Source: CAYQMF01 sp964418595
GTDB lineage: Bacteria > Planctomycetota > UBA1135 > UBA2386
Length of the DNA stretch: 52,967 nt
Assembly (NCBI GenBank): GCA_964418595.1
Contig: CAYQMF010000034.1
Coordinates: forward strand, 1-52,967
Direction: 5' to 3'
The translations under genes and the position numbers were made by a program. The notes beneath the pieces are model-generated. The model saw only the letters and a list, made by a program, of their open reading frames with translations, searched no databases and was not told the origin of the DNA. This document shows positions 35,297 through 43,859 of this stretch, piece by piece. How positions within the stretch are numbered: the stretch's first letter is position 1; every line of letters starts with the position of its first letter.

Positions 35297-36645
35297 CCGC
35301 CGGCGCGATCGTGCTCGCCGCCGGCGCGGGCCGACGCATGGGCGCGGACAAGGCGCTGCTCGAACTGCATGGTCGCACCGCGATCGAACGCGTCGTGGCT
35401 GCGTGCCGCGCCGGAGGGATCGAACACGTCGTGGTCGTGCGGGCGCGAGGTGCTGGGCCGCTGCCAGCGGACCTCGATGTCCGGGTGGCCGAGGTGGAGC
35501 CGGGGGTGGAGATGATCGACAGCCTGCGCGCCGGCGCCGCGCTGGTCGCCGACCTCGCCGCGGTCGCCATATGGCCGGTCGACATCCCGCTGGCGCACCC
35601 CTCGACCGTGCGCAGCCTGCTCACCGCGATCGACCGCAGCCAAGGCCCCGGCATCGCGCTCCCGGTCCACGCGGGGCGCCCGGGACACCCGGTCCTGTTG
35701 TCGGCGGCGTCACTCCGCCGCGCCACTGCGCCGGACGTGACCAGTCTGCGCGACGTCGTGCGTGCCGGGCCCGTGACGCCGGTGACCGTGGTCGATCCCT
35801 GGGTCCATCGCGATCTCGATACTCCGGCCGACCTCGAGAGCGCGCGCGAGCACCTGCGCGTCGCGACCGCGCCACTGCTCTCGCTCATGCGTGCCCACCG
35901 GTCGCGGCGCGCCTTCCATCCGGACCCGATCGCCGAGGAACTGCTCGTCGAGCTGGTCGACGCCGCCCGCCACGCCTCCACGTCGAGCTTCATGCAGGCC
36001 TACGCGGTCGTGGCGGTGCGCGACATCGCCCGCAAGGCCGAAGTCGCGCGCCTGTGCGCGGACTACGAACACATCCGGCAGGCGCCCGTCTTCTTCGCGA
36101 TCTGCGCCGACCTCACCAAGCTCGACGCTTGTTGTCGCAGGCACGGCCTGACCCTCGATTCGCGCACGACCGAAGTGTTCCTGCAGGCGACCATCGACGC
36201 CGCGCTGCTCGGTCAGAACCTGCTGCTGGCGGCAGAAGGCCTCGGCCTCGGCGGCTGCATGATCGGAGCCGCTCGCAACCATCCGGTCGAACTGGCGCGC
36301 CTGCTCGGGTTGCCGCCGATGGTCTACGTCGTGTTCGGGCTGGTGCTCGGCCGGCCGGCCGACGACCCGGTGCCGCGCGAACGCATGCCGTTGTCGGGCG
36401 TGTTGTCCTTCGAACGCTACGACGAGGCCGCCGCGGCCGCGGTCGTCGATCCCGCCGACGAGGCGATGCGTGCGTGGGCCCGTGAAGTGAACCGTCGCGC
36501 GCCCACGGGTACGCGTCCCGTGCACGAGGGGAAGGGTTGGAGCGACCGCATGGCGGCGATCTGGGCCCGCGAGAAGTCCCGCGCGTCCACGCGCGCCGCG
36601 CTCCGTGCCCGACTCGCCGACCTCGGCTTCCCGCTCGAGGGCTGA
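35260..36645 (+). CDS. MobA-like nucleotidyltransferase fused to NfsA-like nitroreductase
   Basis: This is a 461-residue two-domain protein. Residues 13-200 are a MobA/MocA-type NTP transferase: IVLAAGAGRRMGADKALLEL (19-31 core), WPVDIPLAHPS and the C-terminal RDLDTPADLESA. Residues 207-461 match E. coli NfsA-type FMN nitroreductases along their length: LMRAHRSRRAF, ASTSSFMQAYAVV, LGQNLLLAAEGLGLGGCMIG, FGLVLGRPADDP and the C-terminal WSDRM. The joint function is unknown. Cofactor nucleotidylation linked to a flavin-dependent reduction is one reading; a simple fusion of neighbours is another. The ATG at 35260 lies inside the preceding gene. Confidence 0.85.
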   Translation: MGSPAQERPELLTAGAIVLAAGAGRRMGADKALLELHGRTAIERVVAACRAGGIEHVVVVRARGAGPLPADLDVRVAEVEPGVEMIDSLRAGAALVADLAAVAIWPVDIPLAHPSTVRSLLTAIDRSQGPGIALPVHAGRPGHPVLLSAASLRRATAPDVTSLRDVVRAGPVTPVTVVDPWVHRDLDTPADLESAREHLRVATAPLLSLMRAHRSRRAFHPDPIAEELLVELVDAARHASTSSFMQAYAVVAVRDIARKAEVARLCADYEHIRQAPVFFAICADLTKLDACCRRHGLTLDSRTTEVFLQATIDAALLGQNLLLAAEGLGLGGCMIGAARNHPVELARLLGLPPMVYVVFGLVLGRPADDPVPRERMPLSGVLSFERYDEAAAAAVVDPADEAMRAWAREVNRRAPTGTRPVHEGKGWSDRMAAIWAREKSRASTRAALRARLADLGFPLEG

Positions 36646-36705
36646 TCCGAGTCCGGGTCGCACGAGTTTTGATGCACCGGCGTCCGTGTCGGCCGACGCA
36701 TGCGG

Positions 36706-36711
36706 TAACTT
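36706..36711 (+). promoter_or_regulatory. Candidate -10 of the first barrel gene
   Basis: TAACTT ends 9 bases before the ATG at 36721, with no Shine-Dalgarno between. It is a weak match, listed because of the repeated spacing pattern. Confidence 0.35.
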
Positions 36712-36720
36712 CGCGCCGTC

Positions 36721-37488
36721 ATGAGACTCGGGATCCTCGCTGTCCTGTCCTGCCTGATTCCCGCTTGTGCGTCGTTGCACGCCCGTGCCTACGGAGGACT
36801 CACGCAGGCGACTCTCGACGGCAGCATGGCATTGCAGTCGAGCACCGGCAACCTGCCCCTCGGCCAGAACGGCGTGAATCTCGAGAACGAGGGCGGCGTC
36901 GAGAACAGCGAAGTGTTGCCCTACTTGCGTGGCGAGCTGGGCATGCCGATCGGCTCGGTCACCGTTTCGGGTTTCGCCTTCAGCGAGACCGGCGGCGGGC
37001 AGCTTGCCAGCAACCACCAGTTCGGCGACATCCTCCCGGGCTCGCTGATCTCGTCGCGCGTCGAGTTCCTCAACATCAAGACCGCGGTTCACTTCGATCT
37101 GCTCAGCCTCGGCGTGTTCCGGTTCTCACCCGGCCTCGGTCTCGACGTCTTCGATCTCGATGCGCAGATCTCCCAGGTCGGCACGAGCAACTACGAGCGC
37201 ATCGACAACGTCGCGTTCGTGCCGATGCTGTTCGGGCAGGCCGAGGTCGATCTCGGCGTGGTCGCGGGCACCCTGGACGTCGGCTGGATCGACGTCGATC
37301 TCGAGGACGCCGACGGCTCGTATCTCGATCTCGAGGCGCTCGTGCGGGTGAACCCGCTGAAGCACCTCGAGCTGTTTGCCGGCTACCGCTTCATCAACAT
37401 CGATGCGAAGGGCACCGCGGACAGCCGGCGATTCGAAGCGGAGTTCGATCTGCACGGCTGGATGGTGGGCGGGGGTGTGACCTTCTGA
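36721..37488 (+). CDS. Outer-membrane beta-barrel-like protein, copy 1
   Basis: This 255-residue exported protein has a signal peptide whose end (CLIPACAS) could be a lipobox. The body is built of alternating hydrophobic strands and polar turns (VTVSGFAFSE; VEFLNIKTAVHFDLL; LELFAGYRFINID) and ends in an aromatic residue (GWMVGGGVTF), as outer-membrane barrels do. It shares its layout and several segments with the next gene: DGSMAL/DGSIGF near the start, an F-P-LGLDVFDLD/PGLAVDLFLPD strand and a GY-RF/GYRLF strand. No function can be assigned; a small porin-like or structural barrel is likely. Confidence 0.65.
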   Translation: MRLGILAVLSCLIPACASLHARAYGGLTQATLDGSMALQSSTGNLPLGQNGVNLENEGGVENSEVLPYLRGELGMPIGSVTVSGFAFSETGGGQLASNHQFGDILPGSLISSRVEFLNIKTAVHFDLLSLGVFRFSPGLGLDVFDLDAQISQVGTSNYERIDNVAFVPMLFGQAEVDLGVVAGTLDVGWIDVDLEDADGSYLDLEALVRVNPLKHLELFAGYRFINIDAKGTADSRRFEAEFDLHGWMVGGGVTF

Positions 37489-37585
37489 GCGGCGTCCCTT
37501 TGGGCGCCGACCGAGACTCGCCGCGATCGCAGGTTTTGCCCGCTCGGCGCGATGCCGTGGGGGCTGTTTTGACGATGGAGGCAAC

Positions 37586-38377
37586 ATGAACAGGCTCTGC
37601 GTCCTCTTTCTCGGTGGGTTGGCCAGCGTCGGCGCGACCGGCTGTGTCACCGGCTCCGTCGACGGCGGAGTCATGCTGCTCGAGATGGATGGCAGCATCG
37701 GGTTCGCCACCAACGCGAACGTCGCGGGCACCGTGGACATCGCCAACGGGTTCGGTCAGGGCGATCGGGTCGGCGCCCCGTACGGCCGGGTGGAGCTGGC
37801 CAGCGACACGGGGATGTTCGGAGCGGGCGTGCTCGCGTCGGGATTCCTCTACGACCAGAGGGGCAACGGCACCGTCTCCGTGACCTTCGGCAACATCCCG
37901 GCGAACACGGCCGTCGCGACCGACTTCTCGATCCTCAACGCCAAGATCGGCGCGTTCCTGAGCATCGACCTTGCGGACACGGTCTTCATCCGCCCCGGCC
38001 TCGCCGTCGACCTGTTCCTTCCCGACATGAAGGTGACGGCGAGCCAGGTCGGCGTGACGGAGACGATCGACGACATCGGCGGCGTGCCGCTGCCGTTCGT
38101 GCAGGTCGGCGCGGATCTCGGCGTGGTCTCGGGCTTCCTGGAGGTCGGTTACCTCCCGCTCGACAGCAAGGACCTCAACCTCGGCAGCGACTACGACGTG
38201 CGCTCGAGAACTCTCGACATCGAGGCGATGGTGCGCGTGCGTCCGGCCACGGCGTTGGATCTCTTCGTCGGCTATCGGCTGTTCGCGCTGGACCTTCGCG
38301 GCCGCGTCGACACCGACTCTGTCGACTTCGACGTGGACCTGAGCGGGTTCATGGTCGGCGGCGGCCTCTACTGGTAG
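37586..38377 (+). CDS. Outer-membrane beta-barrel-like protein, copy 2
   Basis: This 263-residue paralogue of the preceding gene has a signal sequence with a plausible lipobox (SVGATGC). The barrel-like strands are in the same order as copy 1 (VFIRPGLAVDLFLPD, FLEVGYLPLD, LDLFVGYRLFALDLRG) and it ends FMVGGGLYW. GGAGG lies 4 bases before the ATG, so unlike copy 1 it has a normal ribosome binding site. The pair is a diverged tandem duplication. The possible N-terminal lipidation together with a barrel is odd; the Cys may simply be part of the signal peptide. Confidence 0.65.
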   Translation: MNRLCVLFLGGLASVGATGCVTGSVDGGVMLLEMDGSIGFATNANVAGTVDIANGFGQGDRVGAPYGRVELASDTGMFGAGVLASGFLYDQRGNGTVSVTFGNIPANTAVATDFSILNAKIGAFLSIDLADTVFIRPGLAVDLFLPDMKVTASQVGVTETIDDIGGVPLPFVQVGADLGVVSGFLEVGYLPLDSKDLNLGSDYDVRSRTLDIEAMVRVRPATALDLFVGYRLFALDLRGRVDTDSVDFDVDLSGFMVGGGLYW

Positions 38378-38390
38378 GCCGCCCCACGCA

Positions 38391-38409
38391 CGCCGCGGTC
38401 ACCGCGGCG
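38391..38409. terminator. Hairpin between convergent barrel gene and binding-protein gene
   Basis: CGCCGCGG and CCGCGGCG form a perfect 8-base stem around the loop TCA. The loop is also the TGA stop codon of the minus-strand gene, so this is a compact bidirectional terminator candidate. Confidence 0.55.
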
Positions 38410-39361
38410 CTGCGGCCACCGGCGCGGCGGACAGGGCCACGTCGAGCGATGTCGACTCCAACCACGCCATCCGCGCCGCGTCGCGCGCGAGCACCCGCAC
38501 CGGGGTCGCGAACGGGTACAGTCCGGCGAGGTGGGTCGAGACATCGGGCGCGACGGCGTTCACCGTCAGCACGCGGACGTTCGCCCGGCGCGCCGCCGCG
38601 AGACTGCAGAGACCCAGCGCGTTGATGTCGCCCGCGACCAGCGTGGCCACGGCGTCGTCGTCGGCGAGCCGGCGCGTCGAGGGCGTCAGCCGATCGCCGA
38701 GCATCGCGAGCGCGGAGGCCTGATCCGAGAAGGCGTTCTCCTCGACGGCGACGACGTCGATGCGCGCGCGCCGCAGGCTGCCGAGGTGGCTCCAGTCATC
38801 GTCGGCGCCGGTCAGGGCGCGGAGCAGGGATCCACTCGTCAGGCCCCTGACGTCGCACGAGGCGTGCACGATCGGCACCAGGACGTGGTAGCCGATGGTC
38901 CTGGCGACCACACCGCGCGGGATCTCGATCGGGGCAGCTTCGCCGGCGACCAGGGCCAGATCGTCGAGGCCGCGTGCAACGCGAGCCGCGGCGCCGAGGT
39001 TCGACTCGAGGTGGGTGTCGAGGTGCGCGCCGCGGTTCGCGAACAGGGCGTGCACCTTCGGGCCGAGCAGGCGCTTCGCCGTCGGCGACCAGCACACGGA
39101 CACGGCGACCGGCACCGGCGCGTTCCGGACGGTAGGTGCGCCGTCGAGCGCTTTGCGCGCGTCGACGCGCACGGGTTCGGGGGAGACGGACGGCGCCGCC
39201 GAGACGATCAGTTCCCGCGCCGGAAGCTCGAAGACCGGGTCTGGCCCGTGTTCGAAGGCGAGCGGCGGCTGGATGGGCGCAGTCGGTGCGCCGACGAGCG
39301 CGAGCGCGCCCCCGGTGAGGGCTGCGGCCAGGATCCAGACGACCTGAGCTTGTCGTTCCAT
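38399..39361 (-). CDS. Periplasmic-binding-protein-like (PstS-type fold) protein
   Basis: This 320-residue exported protein has an N-terminal membrane or signal helix (VVWILAAALTGGALALVG), then a proline-rich spacer and a two-lobe binding fold (SVCWSPTAKRLLGPKVHALF; LVPIVHASCDVRGLTSGSLLRALTGADDDWSHLG). The latter resembles PstS-type phosphate or tungstate binding proteins, in which a loop of this kind ends lobe one. No ABC permease genes are adjacent, so it may act as a sensor rather than in transport. GGGGGAG lies 5 bases before the ATG. The ligand is unknown. Confidence 0.6.
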   Translation of the reverse strand: MERQAQVVWILAAALTGGALALVGAPTAPIQPPLAFEHGPDPVFELPARELIVSAAPSVSPEPVRVDARKALDGAPTVRNAPVPVAVSVCWSPTAKRLLGPKVHALFANRGAHLDTHLESNLGAAARVARGLDDLALVAGEAAPIEIPRGVVARTIGYHVLVPIVHASCDVRGLTSGSLLRALTGADDDWSHLGSLRRARIDVVAVEENAFSDQASALAMLGDRLTPSTRRLADDDAVATLVAGDINALGLCSLAAARRANVRVLTVNAVAPDVSTHLAGLYPFATPVRVLARDAARMAWLESTSLDVALSAAPVAAAPR

Positions 39362-39462
39362 CGATGCTCCCCCGTGCCGCGACCAGGACCGTACATCGGC
39401 CCGACAGTCGACACTGCGAGTGTCGAAGCATCGAACACCTCCCCCCACTCCCCTTGAGGCGG

Positions 39463-39489
39463 CGCGCCTGCCCACGATGGCAGGGCGCG
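39463..39489 (-). terminator. Hairpin downstream of the secreted protein gene
   Basis: CCTGCC and GGCAGG pair around a 6-base loop, extended by a CGCG/CGCG pairing across one bulged G. It lies just past the stop of the minus-strand gene ending at 39497. Confidence 0.5.
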
Positions 39490-39496
39490 TTCGCGC

Positions 39497-40597
39497 CTAC
39501 CAGCCGAGACGGAAGACCATGCCCTCGCCGCGGCGGATGAAGCCGATGCGACCCTGGGCCAGGTTCCCGTTCGCGGACACGATCGACATCGGAATCGAGT
39601 ACTGCCCGACGTTCGGGCCGAGCGTGAAGCGCAGGCCGTCGGAGGTCGCCAGCCGCACGTTGGGATTCACGCGGTCATCGCGCGCGACCCACTGGCCGAA
39701 GAGCACGGACCCGACGAGGTCGACCGTCGCCGGCACGGCCACGCGCACCGACGACACGCCGGCGATGTTGATCGGGGCCGGGAACGACACGAGCAGGTCC
39801 GTGTACACGCTGCAGCCGCCGAGGCCGAGCACCGACAAGTCGACGGGCAACGGGATGCCGCCCCACGTCGTGCTGCTCGCGCCGAGGTACGCCGCGGCCG
39901 CCGCGTTGGGCTGCCCACCGTAGAGGTAGAACTCGAGCGAGCCGCCGCCGGGGTTCGGCGCGAAGCCCTCGGCCCGGTTCTCACCGGCGGGGCACCCGAC
40001 CGAGGTGGGGCTGATCCGCTCTACGTGGCCGACCGTGCTCGGCGAGGTCACCGCGTCCATGTAGTAGACGGTCGTGCCGCCGGTCGTCTCGTACGCGTAG
40101 TGCCCGATGCCGAGCGAGCCACCGCTGTAGAGGAAGGGGCGGTCCAGCGCGAAGGTCAGGTCGAAGTTCGCCGTCGGGCCCGGGCCGCGCGCGAGGTTCG
40201 GGAAGTTGATGAGCAGCGGCGTCATCACGTTGGTCCACCCGGTGAACGGCGTCAGCGCGTTGGATGGGTTGAGCACCGGGCCGGCGTGGTTGACCATCCA
40301 GATCTCCCAGATCGCGGTGGCGGGCAGGTTGCGGATGAGCCGGCTCATGGTGGCGGCGGTGATCAGGTTCCAGTCGCGGCGGTACGCGAGCGAGTTGATC
40401 ATCGCGCCGTTCGGGACGCCGCCGAGGAGCGACGCGTCCACGTACTGGCGGTGCGCGATCTGCTGGTACGCAAAGGGCTCGGGGTCGAGCAGGTCGCCCT
40501 CCACCGTGGCGTAGGCGGGTGGGACCACCGCGGTGTTCTGCGCGCCGAGCGCGGCGCAGGCGAAGGTCAGAGAGGCGGCGATCGCAAGGTGACTCAT
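39497..40597 (-). CDS. Secreted protein of unknown function, family member A
   Basis: This 366-residue exported protein has a signal peptide (SHLAIAASLTFACAALGAQ). The rest is beta-rich, Gly/Asn/Pro-rich and nearly free of Lys, with segments such as FAYQQIAHRQYV, INSLAYRRDWN, ANFDLTFALDRPFLYSGGSLGIGHYAYET and VGCPAGEN. It resembles the secreted gene at 49002-50060 in layout: a Tyr-Gln-Gln-Ile segment, a turn rich in Ser/Thr-Asn, a Leu-Pro strand and a late Cys pair. I know no biochemical function. The upstream leader is pyrimidine-rich, without a Shine-Dalgarno, after a TAGCTT hexamer. Confidence 0.7.
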   Translation of the reverse strand: MSHLAIAASLTFACAALGAQNTAVVPPAYATVEGDLLDPEPFAYQQIAHRQYVDASLLGGVPNGAMINSLAYRRDWNLITAATMSRLIRNLPATAIWEIWMVNHAGPVLNPSNALTPFTGWTNVMTPLLINFPNLARGPGPTANFDLTFALDRPFLYSGGSLGIGHYAYETTGGTTVYYMDAVTSPSTVGHVERISPTSVGCPAGENRAEGFAPNPGGGSLEFYLYGGQPNAAAAAYLGASSTTWGGIPLPVDLSVLGLGGCSVYTDLLVSFPAPINIAGVSSVRVAVPATVDLVGSVLFGQWVARDDRVNPNVRLATSDGLRFTLGPNVGQYSIPMSIVSANGNLAQGRIGFIRRGEGMVFRLGW

Positions 40598-40779
40598 GCG
40601 TGGGCTCCGGGGAGAAGGCCGACGGGGAGGGAGAGACGTGGCCAGGGACCGAGCAAGCTAGCGATGAGTGCCGGGTCGGGAAGGCGAGGCCGGCCCCACC
40701 TTGGTAACCGATGTGTATCGCGCGTGTGGCGCACGGCCCGGGAGCCGGCGCTTGCGGCAGGCCGTGGCGGACCACGCAC

Positions 40780-40807
40780 TTGACCGGGACAAATTGTCCC
40801 GGACAAT
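40780..40807 (+). promoter_or_regulatory. Promoter of the pdx operon overlapping its operator
   Basis: TTGACC (40780-40785, five of six matches to the -35 consensus) is followed after 16 bases by GACAAT (40802-40807, four of six matches to the -10). The pdxR GTG begins 8 bases later, so the transcript would be leaderless or nearly so. The operator palindromes fill the spacer. Confidence 0.55.
40784..40806. promoter_or_regulatory. Candidate PdxR operator: two overlapping inverted repeats
   Basis: CCGGGACAA-A-TTGTCCCGG is a perfect 9-base inverted repeat around one base. Its right arm also pairs with the next GGACAA (TTGTCC-C-GGACAA), giving three alternating half-sites. Binding here would block RNA polymerase, as expected for autorepression by a MocR-family PdxR. 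Confidence 0.7.
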
Positions 40808-40815
40808 TACGCACC

Positions 40816-42300
40816 GTGCGCGCCCCCTTCCCCCGCCTGCGCGGATCCACCCCTGCCGACGAGCAGATCGAAGCCCACTTCGCGGCGACGATCGCGGACG
40901 GGCATCTCGGCACCGGCGCGCGTCTGCCCACCATCCGCGCGGTCGCGGAGCGATGCGGCGTGGCGCGGACCGTGGTGCACGCGGCGTACCGTCGCCTGCA
41001 GGAGCGCGGTCTGGTGGAGGCGGTGGTGGGGCGAGGCACCATCGTCGCCGACGCGGCGGTCGCCGGTGCTGCCGCGCGCGACCCGGTCGCCCCGTCGGCG
41101 CGCGCCGCGCTGCAGGCCTGCGAGCGCAGCGGCGCCGCCATCGCGTTGCCCGCCGGCGTCGAACTGGTCGCCGACATGGCGCAGTTCCTGCCGGACTCGG
41201 CCGGGTTCGCCGTCGACGAGTTCCGGGCTTCGCTGCAGCGCGTCCTGAGCGAGCGTGGCGCCGAACTCCTCGGCTACGGCAACCCGGCGGGCGACGACGA
41301 CCTGCGTCGCTGCCTCGTCCAGCGCGCGCTGCCGATCGATCCCACCGCGCGGCCCGACGAGTTGCTCATCACGAGCGGCGCGCAGCAGGGCATCGACCTC
41401 GTCCTGCGCACGTTCACCTCGCCTGGCGACGCGGTGATCGTGCCGGTACCCGCCTACCACCACCTCTTCGGATTGCTGGCGTGCCACGGCCTCGAGGTGC
41501 TCCCGGTGCGGTGGGACGATGAAGGCCTCGACCTCGATGCGCTCGGCGCCGCGTTGCGCGAAGCGAACGCGCGCCTGCTCTACCTGATGCCGACCTTCCA
41601 GAACCCGACCGGGCGCAGTCTCGATGCGCGCGCACGGCGGGAGCTGATGGCGATGCTCGCGCGCACGCAGATCCCCGTCCTCGAAGACGACTGCGCTGGC
41701 GAGCTGCGCTTCCGCGGCGAGCCGCAGCCGTCGCTGCGCAGTCTCGATCGCCGCGGGCTCACCGTCTCGGTGCGCAGCTTCAGCAAGGAGCTGTTTCCGG
41801 GGGTGCGCGTGGGTTGGGTGCAGGCCGGGTCGAGCGTGCTGCCGGCGATGGCTGCGCTCAAGCGCTACAGCGACCTCGAGACCACGCCGCTCCTGCAGGC
41901 CGCCCTCGTCGACTTCATCGCCGGCGGTGGGCTCGATCGCCACCTCGACGCGCTGCGCGACGTCCTGCGCACGCGGCACGCCGCTGCGCAGCGCGCGCTC
42001 GCCGATTCGCCTCCGCCGCGGACCACCTGGACGCAGCCGGAGGGCGGCTTCGCCCTGTGGGTCACGGCGCCGCCCGGCGTCGCCGCCGAGACGGTGGCGC
42101 AGGCCGCGGCCGCGCGCGGAGTAGTCGTCACGCCCGGTGGTGTGTTCGCCACCGACGCGCAGCCGTGCAGCTCCGTGCGACTGTCGCTGTCGCGCGCCGA
42201 CGCGGCGCAGATCACCGCCGGCATCGAGATCCTCAAATCCGTCATCGCGGGCGAGCGCGCCCTGCGCGACCCGTCTTCCCGCCTCCCGCTCCTTCTCTAG
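40816..42300 (+). CDS. pdxR: MocR-family transcription regulator, likely PdxR
   Basis: This is a chimeric regulator of vitamin B6 synthesis. Residues 12-80 are a GntR-type winged helix (DGHLGTGARLPTIRAVAERC; VVHAAYRRLQERGLVEAVVGRGT). Residues 140-480 are a fold-type I aminotransferase-like domain with LLGYGNPAGDDDLR, PTFQNPTG and the PLP-lysine segment SVRSFSKELFPGVRVGW, so it can sense PLP. It sits directly before pdxS and pdxT, the classic PdxR context, and carries an operator across its promoter. The GTG at 40816 is preferred over upstream in-frame starts because those would translate the operator itself. Confidence 0.9.
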   Translation: MRAPFPRLRGSTPADEQIEAHFAATIADGHLGTGARLPTIRAVAERCGVARTVVHAAYRRLQERGLVEAVVGRGTIVADAAVAGAAARDPVAPSARAALQACERSGAAIALPAGVELVADMAQFLPDSAGFAVDEFRASLQRVLSERGAELLGYGNPAGDDDLRRCLVQRALPIDPTARPDELLITSGAQQGIDLVLRTFTSPGDAVIVPVPAYHHLFGLLACHGLEVLPVRWDDEGLDLDALGAALREANARLLYLMPTFQNPTGRSLDARARRELMAMLARTQIPVLEDDCAGELRFRGEPQPSLRSLDRRGLTVSVRSFSKELFPGVRVGWVQAGSSVLPAMAALKRYSDLETTPLLQAALVDFIAGGGLDRHLDALRDVLRTRHAAAQRALADSPPPRTTWTQPEGGFALWVTAPPGVAAETVAQAAAARGVVVTPGGVFATDAQPCSSVRLSLSRADAAQITAGIEILKSVIAGERALRDPSSRLPLLL

Positions 42301-42330
42301 TTCCGTCCGCAACCAGAACCACGTCCTCCC

Positions 42331-43233
42331 ATGACCAAGCCCGTCCCCGGTTTCACTCCTGAAGAAGTCCGCAGCAAGATCGGCTTCTGCGAACAGCTCA
42401 AGGGCGGCGTCATCATGGACGTCGTCGATGCCGAGCAGGCCCGGATCGCGGAGGCCGCCGGCGCCGCCGCGGTGATGGCGCTCGAGCGCGTGCCCGCCGA
42501 CATCCGCCGCGACGGTGGCGTCGCGCGCGCTTCCGACCCGGGCATGATCAAGGCCATCCAGAAGGCCGTGTCGATCCCGGTGATGGCCAAGTGCCGCATC
42601 GGCCACTTCGTCGAGGCGCAGATCCTCGAGGCGCTCGAGGTCGACTGCATCGACGAGAGCGAGGTGCTGACCCCTGCCGACGAGGAGTTCCACGTCGACA
42701 AACGTCGCTTCAAGACGCCGTTCGTGTGCGGCTGCCGCGACCTCGGCGAGGCGCTGCGTCGCGTCCACGAAGGGGCCGCGATGATCCGCACCAAGGGCGA
42801 GGCGGGCACCGGCAACATCGTCGAAGCCGTGCGGCACATGCGCACGCTGATCGGCGGCATCCGCGCGCTGGCCGGCCTCGACGAGCGCGGCCTGCAGAAG
42901 AAGGCCACCGAGTACCGCGTGCCGGTCGAACTGGTCGCGTGGGTCGCGGAGGCGCAGCGGCTGCCCGTCCCCAACTTCTCCGCCGGCGGCGTCGCCACGC
43001 CCGCCGACGCCGCACTGATGATGCAGCTCGGTGCGGAGTCGGTGTTCGTGGGCTCCGGGATCTTCAAGGCCACCGACCCCGCGATGCGCGCGCGCGCGAT
43101 CGTCGCCGCGGTGACCAACTTCGAGGACCCCAAGGTGCTCGCCGAGGTGAGCACGGGGCTTGGTGAACCGATGCGCGGCATGGACGTCGCGTCGATGGCG
43201 CCGAGCGAGCGCCTCGCCTCGCGCGGATGGTGA
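42331..43233 (+). CDS. pdxS: Pyridoxal 5'-phosphate synthase subunit PdxS
   Basis: This is the synthase subunit that builds PLP from ribose-5-phosphate, glyceraldehyde-3-phosphate and ammonia. The 300-residue TIM barrel shows GGVIMDVVDAEQARIAEAAGA, the two catalytic lysines in PVMAKCRIGHFVEAQ and IRTKGEAGTGN, and NFSAGGVATPADAALMMQLG. It lies 30 bases after pdxR and 4 bases before pdxT. Confidence 0.97.
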   Translation: MTKPVPGFTPEEVRSKIGFCEQLKGGVIMDVVDAEQARIAEAAGAAAVMALERVPADIRRDGGVARASDPGMIKAIQKAVSIPVMAKCRIGHFVEAQILEALEVDCIDESEVLTPADEEFHVDKRRFKTPFVCGCRDLGEALRRVHEGAAMIRTKGEAGTGNIVEAVRHMRTLIGGIRALAGLDERGLQKKATEYRVPVELVAWVAEAQRLPVPNFSAGGVATPADAALMMQLGAESVFVGSGIFKATDPAMRARAIVAAVTNFEDPKVLAEVSTGLGEPMRGMDVASMAPSERLASRGW

Positions 43234-43237
43234 ACCG

Positions 43238-43810
43238 ATGACGATGGTCGGCGTGCTCGCGCTGCAGGGCGACTTCGCCGACCACGAGGCGGCGCTGCAG
43301 AGGCTCGGCGTCGCGACCTGCCAGGTGCGACGACCGGCGCAGCTCGAAGGCCTCGCCGGCCTCGTGCTCCCGGGTGGCGAGAGCACGACCATGCTCCTGC
43401 TCCTCCAGCAGCAGGGCCTCGAAGCTCCCCTGCGCGCGTACCTGGCGACCGACCCGCCCGTGCTCGCGACCTGCGCCGGCATGATCCTGCTCGCGCGCGA
43501 GGTCACCGCGCCGGCGCAGCATTCGTTCGGCACGCTCGACATCGCGGTGGCGCGCAATGGCTACGGCCGCCAGATCGCGAGCGGGACGTTCCCCCTCACG
43601 GGGTCCGGCGTGCCCGAGGGCACGACCGGCATCTTCATCCGCGCGCCGCGCATTCTCCGCGTCGGCTCCCGGGTCGAGGTGCTGGCGCGGCGCGGCGACG
43701 ACCCCGTGCTCGTGCGCTCCGGCCGGACGCTGGCGGCCTGCTTCCATCCCGAACTCGACGCCGACCACGTCGTGATGCGCAGCTTCCGGGCCCTCCTCGC
43801 CGGCGGCTGA
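43238..43810 (+). CDS. pdxT: Pyridoxal 5'-phosphate synthase glutaminase subunit PdxT
   Basis: This subunit frees ammonia from glutamine and channels it to PdxS. The 190-residue class I amidotransferase has GVLALQGDFADHEAAL at the N-terminus, LPGGEST, the nucleophile in LATCAGMILLA and the His-Glu pair in ACFHPEL. The ATG at 43238 lies 4 bases after the pdxS stop. Confidence 0.96.
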   Translation: MTMVGVLALQGDFADHEAALQRLGVATCQVRRPAQLEGLAGLVLPGGESTTMLLLLQQQGLEAPLRAYLATDPPVLATCAGMILLAREVTAPAQHSFGTLDIAVARNGYGRQIASGTFPLTGSGVPEGTTGIFIRAPRILRVGSRVEVLARRGDDPVLVRSGRTLAACFHPELDADHVVMRSFRALLAGG

Positions 43811-43859
43811 CCGCCTGCGTGCAATTCCCGTGGGCGCTCGGCATTGTGCCGGCCCGCCC

